Assembly: GCA_001803225.1 (NCBI GenBank)
Contig: MHBF01000200.1
Location: forward strand, 1-62,448
DNA length: 62,448 bases
From: Lentisphaerae bacterium GWF2_44_16
GTDB taxonomy: Bacteria > Verrucomicrobiota > Lentisphaeria > Victivallales > GWF2-45-14
Reading direction: 5' to 3'
Every line of letters starts with the position of its first letter. Positions within the stretch are counted from its first letter, which is position 1. This document shows positions 16,934 through 23,202 of this stretch, one piece after another. Position numbers and translations under genes: made by a program. The notes under the pieces are model-generated. The model ran no database searches, was not told where the DNA came from, and saw nothing but the letters and a program-made list of their open reading frames with translations.

Positions 16934-17077
16934 CTAAAATGTACCAGCAATTTTTTTCATTTCCAAATGAGTCGCTAACATTTCAGGAGAAGATCCTGAC
17001 ATCATCAAATGAGCATCAAACGTAAGGCATCCTGTTAATACAAGGCATAAGAAAAAAAAGAAGAAAAATTTAAACAT
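16934..17077 (-). CDS. Lipoprotein signal fragment (N-terminus of a frameshifted lipoprotein)
   Basis: 47-residue frame beginning MFKFFFFFFLCLVLTGCLTF, a textbook lipoprotein signal with lipobox LTGC (Cys17). AAGGAT lies about 6 nt before the ATG. It stops at 16934, just after a run of seven A; a one-base shift at that run would join it to the 137-residue frame at 16518-16931. It begins 21 nt after the stop of the caspase-like gene, so the two are probably cotranscribed. The mature lipoprotein would be an outer- or inner-membrane-anchored small protein of unknown function. Confidence 0.55.
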   Translation of the reverse strand: MFKFFFFFFLCLVLTGCLTFDAHLMMSGSSPEMLATHLEMKKIAGTF

Positions 17078-17098
17078 TATTTAATCCTTAAGTTCAAA

Positions 17099-17830
17099 TT
17101 AATCAGCACAATCTATTGTATGAGTTTCAGGCAGGAAAAATTTCATATCAATAGTTAATACATTCATATCTTGGTAGTCCCATACTCTATTAGATATTAT
17201 ACTCCATTCCATATGCCAGTCAATAGTGAATGTTACTGAAGATCTACCATTTTCAAACTTGGAAATATAATTTTTCATAATCCGCTTATCAAAATAATTG
17301 TCAATAAAATCATTAAAAGTATCTACATTCATATTTTTTATTTCTACATTTCCCTCATATCCACTGAAACATTGCATGAGATAGGCGTAAGCAATTTTGT
17401 ATCCGTTCTTATGTAATTTATATATAAGTTCTTTTTGGGTCGTATAAATATTTGTAGATGGAGTCGCTATATATCCGACAGGATTTCCATGCGCATATAT
17501 TATTATCCCCCATATATTTTCTATGTTAAGTTCTAAAGCCTCAAGCAACGCACTAACTGTGTCTGCTTTTACGATTTTATAACCATAAGTTAATAGATCA
17601 ACTCCTAGAAAAGTACCGATGCTTCCACCCAGATTAACAACACGACCATAAAGTCCTCCTCCTCTCATGATATCTGCACAGATCAGGACATTTGGGACTG
17701 ATACCATATCAATGACCTTTATAGCAGGATAACGTCTGTTTACTTTATAAGTAGCAATTCTGCACCATTTGTCGAATTCTTCAGGGTCGAGTTCGATGAT
17801 TTTCGCCAATTTCTCTTTGCTTGAATACAT
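17099..17830 (-). CDS. Hypothetical protein with caspase-like (clan CD) His/Cys signature
   Basis: 243 residues from the ATG at 17830. A hydrophobic strand ending in His-Gly (WGIIIYAHG, His114) and a second strand ending in a Cys (KIAYAYLMQCFSG, Cys154), 40 residues apart, match the layout of clan CD cysteine peptidases (caspase/CHAT/gingipain fold). Function is unproven. The frame stays open for 25 codons upstream (containing GWEATSASRGQPRRYYKAE) to a TAA at 17906 without a better start codon, so the gene may be the 3' remnant of a larger protein. The sequence is more A/T-rich than surrounding housekeeping genes, hinting at transfer. Followed at 21 nt by the split lipoprotein. Confidence 0.5.
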   Translation of the reverse strand: MYSSKEKLAKIIELDPEEFDKWCRIATYKVNRRYPAIKVIDMVSVPNVLICADIMRGGGLYGRVVNLGGSIGTFLGVDLLTYGYKIVKADTVSALLEALELNIENIWGIIIYAHGNPVGYIATPSTNIYTTQKELIYKLHKNGYKIAYAYLMQCFSGYEGNVEIKNMNVDTFNDFIDNYFDKRIMKNYISKFENGRSSVTFTIDWHMEWSIISNRVWDYQDMNVLTIDMKFFLPETHTIDCAD

Positions 17831-17861
17831 GCTTTCGGCTTTATAGTAGCGTCTTGGCTGG

Positions 17862-17959
17862 CCTCTGGAAGCAGAGGTCGCTTCCCATCCTGTTTTTTCT
17901 TCTTCTTAATAGTTTAATTGAAACAGGGCCTTCACCCTGTTCCTGTCCGTGTTTACGGA
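17862..17959. other. Cluster of three small hairpins
   Basis: CCTCTG-GAAG-CAGAGG (17862-17877), AACAGGG-CCTTCA-CCCTGTT (17922-17941) and TCCGT-GTTT-ACGGA (17946-17959) lie directly after the stop of the minus-strand gp36-like gene. The middle one is a plausible terminator for that gene. Confidence 0.45.
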
Positions 17960-17965
17960 AAGGGG

Positions 17966-18394
17966 TCAGAAGCCGTGCATGTTTTCATCGTTCATGAGAG
18001 CGTCTGAAGACTTTACCGTTATGGACGAGCCGGAGGAGTTCAAAGGCTCCGGTTTCGGGTCTGACGGTATTGTGAGAATTCCCGCTGAAAGGTCTTTGAG
18101 CAGGGCAATTGTCCCGTCGTACGACTGTTTGATTTTAGGCGGGACTTCAGCGCCGGCGCCGCGTTTGTAGAGCTCGTATTCGGCGATTGCCAGTGCCCAT
18201 TCTTCAGTGAGGTCATTTGAGGGAAGGGGAGTCTGGTAGCGTGTTGCCGCATAGCCGTCGATGAGACTTTCGGCCCTTGTGATGACGCTTTCCAGCAAGG
18301 CCGTTTTAGCTGTTCCGCTGACTTTGCAGAGGCTGTCGAGCCTGCTTTCGGTCATTCTTTCCGTTAAGAGTGTTGAATCGATGTAGTTACCCAT
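17966..18394 (-). CDS. Phage gp36-like protein (DUF1320), orphan
   Basis: 142 residues from the ATG at 18394, chosen over a longer upstream frame because AAGGAG lies 7 nt before it. The architecture of Mu-like phage protein gp36 (DUF1320, a head-completion type) is visible: an N-terminal tract listing helix residues (LTERMTESRLDSLCKV), an SVITRAESLIDGYAATRY segment with the conserved IDGYLxxRY-type motif, a helix ALAIAEYELYKRGAG, and the ending LLKDLSAGILTI. No other head or tail genes are nearby, so this is an isolated prophage relic or a domesticated gene. It is transcribed in the same direction as cheR, 80 nt downstream of its stop. Confidence 0.65.
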   Translation of the reverse strand: MGNYIDSTLLTERMTESRLDSLCKVSGTAKTALLESVITRAESLIDGYAATRYQTPLPSNDLTEEWALAIAEYELYKRGAGAEVPPKIKQSYDGTIALLKDLSAGILTIPSDPKPEPLNSSGSSITVKSSDALMNDENMHGF

Positions 18395-18474
18395 TTTTTT
18401 CTCCTTGTTATATTGTTTAACTCTACTCAAACGCGGAGCGTCAAAGAGAATTCCGATAAAAAAGAAGAATTTTT

Positions 18475-19338
18475 TTATTGTTTCGCGTAAACTATGGTTT
18501 TTCCGAAACGGAGAGAGCTGAATTTGTCGGTGAGACAATATGTGTTTTCCATGGCCCCGAGGACGAGGAAGCCTCCCGGAGTGAGCATGTCATAAAACTG
18601 GTTCAATATCCTTGACTTTGTTTTATCATCAAAATAAATCAGCACGTTTCTGCAGACGATGAATTCAAAAGTGCCGATAGCGGAGAACGGCTTGACCAGG
18701 TTTACCTGACGGAATTCCACCATTTCCTTTATCGAATCTATAATATGCCATTGGGTGCCTTCTTTACGGAAATACTTTTTTTTATGTTCATCGTTGAGCC
18801 CGCGCGAAATTTCTATTTCGTTGTATTTGCCGCTTATGGCCCTGGCGAGGACAGCGCAGGATATATCTGTTGCCAGTATCCTTATATCGGAAGAGCTTAT
18901 GCTGTTTCCTACGCAGTTCTGAAGGAGCTCCCGGACGATGATCGCGAGTGTATATGGCTCTTGTCCGGTAGAAGAGGCCGCCGACCATATTCTCAGTTTG
19001 AGATTCTGAAAGGGACCCTGTGTTTTCTGTTTTTTTAAAGTATCAAAAAGGGACGGCAGTATATTGCTTCTTATTGCTTCAAAGGGGTGTTCGTCGCGGA
19101 AGAATGAAGTTTCATTTGTTGTGATGGCCTCGATTATTTTCAAGCGGTTCTGTTCGTTGGCTTCTTCCTCTTTCAATTTTCTGTAATAGTCGCCGAAAGT
19201 TTTGCATCCGGCCTGCTGCGCCAGTGGGCCGAGCCTCTGTGTGATAAGGTATTTTTTATCTTCTCTTACGACTATTCCGCATGTGTGATAGATGAAATCA
19301 CTTAAGAGCATGAATTCCTGATCTGATAAATCCTGCAT
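18475..19338 (-). CDS. cheR: CheR-type protein-glutamate methyltransferase
   Basis: 287 residues. SAM-dependent methylation of receptor glutamates in chemotaxis-like signalling. The N-terminal helical CheR domain (SDFIYHTCGIVV, residues 1-80) precedes the SAM fold: TNETSFFRDEHPFE, WSAASSTGQEPYTLAI (SAM-binding motif), ILATDISCAVLARA, YFRKEGTQWHI, FIVCRNVLIYFDDK and GFLVLGAMENT. Full length, with no added domains. It lies 24 nt after a truncated cheB and in one orientation with a partner-switching module. No receptor, CheA or CheW is in the window. Confidence 0.93.
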   Translation of the reverse strand: MQDLSDQEFMLLSDFIYHTCGIVVREDKKYLITQRLGPLAQQAGCKTFGDYYRKLKEEEANEQNRLKIIEAITTNETSFFRDEHPFEAIRSNILPSLFDTLKKQKTQGPFQNLKLRIWSAASSTGQEPYTLAIIVRELLQNCVGNSISSSDIRILATDISCAVLARAISGKYNEIEISRGLNDEHKKKYFRKEGTQWHIIDSIKEMVEFRQVNLVKPFSAIGTFEFIVCRNVLIYFDDKTKSRILNQFYDMLTPGGFLVLGAMENTYCLTDKFSSLRFGKTIVYAKQ

Positions 19339-19362
19339 ATTTTAATCCTGAACTTGCGGCGC

Positions 19363-19770
19363 TTATTTTCCGTATATTATTTTTGCCGCCGCTCCCGGTA
19401 TTTCCATAAGCGGCAGAATATCGTCAACATTTCCTGTAGCGGCGGCGCTTCCGGGCATGCCCCAGACTACGCTGCTTTCCTCGTCCTGTACTATTACATG
19501 GGCTCCCGCGCGTTTCAATGGGGCCAGGCCCTTTGTTCCGTCATTTCCCATTCCCGTAAGTATTATGGCTAGAAGATTTCCGTTGCAGCAGTTTGCCGCG
19601 GACCTGAAAAGAACATCCACGGAAGGTTTGCATCCGTTTTCAGGCGGCTGGTCATTGATGGCTATACGTATTTCACCGTTTGAGAGGAGTCTCTTCACCG
19701 TCATGTGTTTTCCGCCTGGCGCTATATATGCATGGGCTTCTTCAACAAGATCTCCTTCGGAAGCTTTACT
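19363..19770 (-). pseudogene. cheB: 5'-truncated CheB methylesterase
   Basis: Only the C-terminal half of a CheB catalytic domain remains. The frame opens after a TAA (19773-19771) and reads EEAHAYIAPGGKHM, then a CheB-like core with the catalytic Asp in ILTGMGNDGTKGLAPLKRAG and the MPGSAAATGNVDDILPL ending. The GASTGG serine motif, the QHMP histidine motif and the receiver domain are all missing. An internal ATG at 19704 could be used, but the product would lack two of three catalytic residues. The break lies within about 25 nt of the stop of the upstream ATPase gene, which itself ends abruptly, suggesting one deletion. Confidence 0.8.
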
Positions 19771-19793
19771 TTAGCGCATAAATCGGACATTGC

Positions 19794-20285
19794 CTATGCC
19801 GCGGTGATATCCCCGGTCGGCCTTATGACATTCATGTCCTCTGATTTTTCGATTATGAATTCAGTGCCTGTCTGGATTGTAAAGTAAGCGCTTACTTCAT
19901 TGCCTTTTTCGTTGAATTCCATTGAATCGGCGAGAGCGTTCACGAGGGGCAGGCCGCGGTGCCGTATTTTGAGAGGGTCTTCCGGGATTGCGAGATTGAT
20001 ATTTCTGTAATCAAAGCCCTCACCTTCATCGGTTACGCTAATTTTGAATCTTCTGGCGTTTAACTGTTCTATTGAACACTGCACCAAGAGCGCGGCTATG
20101 TTTTTGTTTCCGTGTTCGATGGCGTTTATCATTGTCTCCCGTATGATGAGTTTTATTCCGGAGAACCCTCGCGGATTTTCTCTTTCTATGAATTCCCTGC
20201 TCAGCTTGACTACTCTTTCCACAAGCTTCATTTCAGAGGATATCACGAATTTAACTGAGCTCTCATTTTCTTCTATCTTGAACAT
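19794..20285 (-). CDS. Serine-kinase-type anti-sigma ATPase (RsbW-like), with clipped STAS-like end
   Basis: 163 residues. GHKL ATPase fold of partner-switching kinases: N box IIRETMINAIEHGN, G1 box DEGEGFDY, and the G2-like RGLPLVNALADS. It would phosphorylate an anti-anti-sigma factor and bind a sigma factor or other target. The last 13 residues (NVIRPTGDITAA) look like the first strand of a STAS domain, then a TAG interrupts; after the stop the same frame continues AMSDLCAKVK, as a STAS helix would. The gene may once have encoded an ATPase-STAS fusion, now truncated. It lies 18 nt after the REC-SpoIIE phosphatase, its expected counterpart. Confidence 0.82.
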   Translation of the reverse strand: MFKIEENESSVKFVISSEMKLVERVVKLSREFIERENPRGFSGIKLIIRETMINAIEHGNKNIAALLVQCSIEQLNARRFKISVTDEGEGFDYRNINLAIPEDPLKIRHRGLPLVNALADSMEFNEKGNEVSAYFTIQTGTEFIIEKSEDMNVIRPTGDITAA

Positions 20286-20302
20286 TGCATCTTTCCGATT
20301 TT

Positions 20303-21514
20303 TTATTCAGGTATTTCTATGCCGATCAGAAGCATGTCATCAACATATTTACTTTTACAGAAAAGCTTTATATCCTGCCAAACGTTCGAGACCATATTCT
20401 GGATGGAATTCCAGTAATGTTTCCGGATGAATTCTCTAAGTCCCGCCTCTTCAAGTTTTACCCTTTTCCCGGATACACCGTCGATGCTTACGCATGAGCA
20501 TATTCCGTCTGTATACATTATCAGCCTGTCTCCGGGGCCGATATTAAATTTGCGGACTTCAAAAGACGGATTGTCCATTATGCCAAGAACATTTCCCGAA
20601 CATGGCGAGAAAGGGCGCAGGATGGAATTCGGATTTTTTGACTTGAAGCGCAGGAGGCGCGGATGGGAAGCCGATACGCTTTCAACCCAGAGTTCATCAA
20701 GATTTATCCTTATGAAAAGAGCTGTCACCAGACGCTCGTTCATGCCGTTGTTGAGCAACTGTTTGTTCAGTATCTGAAAAAAGTTTTCGCCGCTGTTTTC
20801 AAGTCTGGTGTTTTCATCGAAAAAAGTCTTGAGCATTATTGTGTGATAAGACGCGCCCATATCATGGCCGGCGACATCGGCGACAAGGATGTCACAGCCG
20901 CTTTTCGTATCGTGGACTGCCGCAAAATCTCCCCCGAGTTTATCCTTTGTCACCGATGCCGAAGCCAAATTTATTCTGTTGCTTTTCAGAGGCGTTCCCA
21001 GTATTTCCTTATATGCGCTTATCGCGGAATCAACAGAATTGCATAATGATGTAAAGTTCTTTCTGTAGCTTTCCAGTTTTCTTTCAATGTCAAAAAAGCG
21101 TTTTTCGGCGTTTTTCTCCTCTTCTTTTCTTGCGTTTGTCTTCGTGAATACCTGTTTTATTTTTACGAGGAGATCTTCTTCTGAAAAAGGTTTGTCCAGA
21201 TATTCCTCGCAACCTTCTCTGAGCAGTTCGATTATAGTTGCCTTGTCACCGAAGCCGGTAAATGCTATTACAGGCATTGTGATATTTTTTGATTTCATTT
21301 TTCTTATGAGCTCCACCCCTGTCATTTCCGGCATCTGCAGATCAGTGAGCAGGAGGTCATAGAGTTCATTTTTTTCCTCGCTTTTGTCGAGAAGTTCAAA
21401 GGCACTTGTTCCATCGGGCGCGGTGCTTACATTATATCCCGCCCTTTTCAGTAATACGTTCAGGCTGAACCTTGTATTTGCTTCATCTTCAACTACCAAA
21501 ATATTTTTCCCCAT
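20303..21514 (-). CDS. Response regulator with PP2C/SpoIIE phosphatase output
   Basis: 403 residues. Receiver domain 1-120 with acidic pocket VVEDEA, phospho-acceptor in LLLTDLQMPEMTG and the Lys in EYLDKPF; a coiled coil (about 122-165); and a SpoIIE/PP2C-like phosphatase (about 185-400) with metal-binding Asp residues in LGGDFAAVH, ILVADVAGHDMGA and YTDGICSCV. It should dephosphorylate an anti-anti-sigma protein when phosphorylated, opposing the RsbW-like ATPase encoded next. A GG-N10-GC sigma-54-type promoter lies about 55 nt upstream and an NtrC-type activator gene immediately upstream, suggesting nitrogen- or stress-type sigma-54 control of a partner-switching switch. Confidence 0.9.
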   Translation of the reverse strand: MGKNILVVEDEANTRFSLNVLLKRAGYNVSTAPDGTSAFELLDKSEEKNELYDLLLTDLQMPEMTGVELIRKMKSKNITMPVIAFTGFGDKATIIELLREGCEEYLDKPFSEEDLLVKIKQVFTKTNARKEEEKNAEKRFFDIERKLESYRKNFTSLCNSVDSAISAYKEILGTPLKSNRINLASASVTKDKLGGDFAAVHDTKSGCDILVADVAGHDMGASYHTIMLKTFFDENTRLENSGENFFQILNKQLLNNGMNERLVTALFIRINLDELWVESVSASHPRLLRFKSKNPNSILRPFSPCSGNVLGIMDNPSFEVRKFNIGPGDRLIMYTDGICSCVSIDGVSGKRVKLEEAGLREFIRKHYWNSIQNMVSNVWQDIKLFCKSKYVDDMLLIGIEIPE

Positions 21515-21568
21515 AATCTTTGGGTCTCCCCCCTAAAAAAATAAAAATTGAAAAGCTGAATGTTATAA

Positions 21569-21584
21569 AGCAATCAATATGCCA
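21569..21584 (-). promoter_or_regulatory. Sigma-54 (-24/-12) promoter
   Basis: On the minus strand TGGCATATTGATTGCT keeps the invariant GG and GC with exactly 10 nt between them and closely fits TGGCAY-N5-TTGCW. It precedes the REC-SpoIIE gene by about 55 nt. The adjacent upstream gene encodes a sigma-54 activator with an intact GAFTGA-like loop. Confidence 0.65.
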
Positions 21585-21671
21585 ATCGTTGTGTTTGTTT
21601 TGTTATATGCTCGCAGTAAAGCCCTTGCGGTAATTGCTTTGCCGCATTTTTATTTTGTAGGGGGTACAAAA

Positions 21672-21757
21672 AAAGTTGTGACAGGATTTCAGAAGTTAGG
21701 AAAAATGGGGAAAGGGAGTGAAAAAATGTAAATTATATTATTCAGAAAAGTTGTGAC
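21672..21757 (-). promoter_or_regulatory. Two direct repeats, candidate upstream activator sites
   Basis: AAAGTTGTGAC occurs at 21672-21682 and again at 21747-21757, 75 nt apart and about 90-170 nt upstream of the sigma-54 promoter, a typical enhancer distance. An ATTCAG...CTGAAT inverted repeat around the distal copy may also act as the terminator of the NtrC-like gene. Confidence 0.4.
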
Positions 21758-21771
21758 CCCCTGAATATTTT

Positions 21772-23184
21772 TCAAAGGGAATTTTCTTTGTTTTTCTTCA
21801 ATCTTTTGCTTAATGCCTGTTGAGATATGCCGAGTATTTCCGCGGCAATGCTCTGGTTGCCGTTTGCGCGGGAGAGGGCCTCTGTCATGAGTTTTTCAGT
21901 TATCTCCCTGATTGTAGGCAGATTTTGCGGGAAGATGATTTCCATGTCTTTTTCGGTGTCGGAGACTGAAATACTTTCGGTCCTCTCCGTTTTTATTCTT
22001 CGCAGGAAAGTATCCATGGAAAGCATCATCGACTTATGATTGCTGATGGCGTCAAAGACCATGGCCCTCAGTTCCCTGATATTGCCGGGGAAGTGATAGG
22101 TTTTTAAAAGTGTCACGAGCTCTTTAGGGTATGACGGCGTTTTTTTGCCGAATTCTTCAGCGGCCTCACAGAGGAAAAAATCGAGCAGATATGGTATGTC
22201 TTCCGGTCTTTCTCTGAGAGGGGGTAATTTTATGTGATGTGTCTGGAGCCTGAAAAAGAGGTCTTTCCTGAACTGGCTTTTGAGTGAACTCCCCTTAATA
22301 TCCTTGTTTGTCGCCGCGACGATTCTCGCGTCTGATTTTTTTATTGTATCAGAGCCGATAGGGACATATTCACGTTCCTGAAGCAGGCGGAGCAACTTTA
22401 TCTGTGTCTCATCGTTCAGGTCACCTATTTCATCAAGAAATAGTGTGCCTTCGGCGGCTTCTTCCACGAGCCCTTTTCTGTTGGCGCTGGCACCGGTGAA
22501 GGAGCCTTTGATATGGCCGAAGAGAGTATCTGAAAACATATTGGCGTCGAGCCCCGCCAGATTCACCGGAATGAATTTTCCGCTCCTGGCGCTCAGCTTA
22601 TGTATCGAGTTGGCGATAAGTTCTTTGCCAGTGCCAGTTTCGCCTGTTATAAGAACAGCCTGTCTGCTCGGGGCGATCGCTTCACAATACTGGAATATGT
22701 TTTTCATTTTAGGGCTTCCGGTTATGATGGAGGCGAAAGCCTGAGGATTGTCAACTTTATCATCCAGGAAGTGATGCTGCATCATGAGATTTTCGCGTAA
22801 GAGCTCATAGAGGTCAATGGTATTTTTGACACAGGTTACAAGGCGGTTGCGGTCAACGGGTTTTACAATATAATCTGAAGCGCCCTTTTTCATGCATTCG
22901 ACGGCGGTATTCACATTGTCAGCGGCGGTAATTACGATTACGGCAGTTTCAGGAAAATCTTTTTTTATTTCTGAAAGCAGCTCGATGCCGTTTTTGCCGG
23001 GCATGTTCAGGTCGAGGAGTATTATTTTAGAGTTGAGACTTCTGATTTTATCAAGACATGTCCGGCAGTCTTCGCACTGTACGGTATTGTTTATCCCCGA
23101 GGATGCCAGAGCTACGGAAGTGCTGAGGAGGGCATTAGGTTCATCGTCTACAAGGAGTATAGGAAATTCAGGAAATTTTTTCAT
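21772..23184 (-). CDS. NtrC-family sigma-54-dependent response regulator
   Basis: About 470 residues. Receiver domain with phospho-Asp in ILLDLNMPGKNG and Lys in YIVKPVD; AAA+ domain with Walker A GETGTGKE, the sigma-54-contacting loop GSFTGA, Walker B TLFLDEIGDL, and the PLRERPEDIP motif; C-terminal Fis-type helix-turn-helix (NQSIAAEILGISQQALSKRL). All ATPase motifs are intact. Start: the ATG at 23184 is used; a GTG three codons upstream (23193) has better spacing to a GAAGGG sequence and is an equal alternative. It follows the sensor kinase with a gap of about 10-18 nt, so they form a two-component pair, and it probably activates the sigma-54 promoter at 21569-21584. Confidence 0.94.
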   Translation of the reverse strand: MKKFPEFPILLVDDEPNALLSTSVALASSGINNTVQCEDCRTCLDKIRSLNSKIILLDLNMPGKNGIELLSEIKKDFPETAVIVITAADNVNTAVECMKKGASDYIVKPVDRNRLVTCVKNTIDLYELLRENLMMQHHFLDDKVDNPQAFASIITGSPKMKNIFQYCEAIAPSRQAVLITGETGTGKELIANSIHKLSARSGKFIPVNLAGLDANMFSDTLFGHIKGSFTGASANRKGLVEEAAEGTLFLDEIGDLNDETQIKLLRLLQEREYVPIGSDTIKKSDARIVAATNKDIKGSSLKSQFRKDLFFRLQTHHIKLPPLRERPEDIPYLLDFFLCEAAEEFGKKTPSYPKELVTLLKTYHFPGNIRELRAMVFDAISNHKSMMLSMDTFLRRIKTERTESISVSDTEKDMEIIFPQNLPTIREITEKLMTEALSRANGNQSIAAEILGISQQALSKRLKKNKENSL

Positions 23185-23202
23185 AAGCGCCACACAAAAA
23201 TT

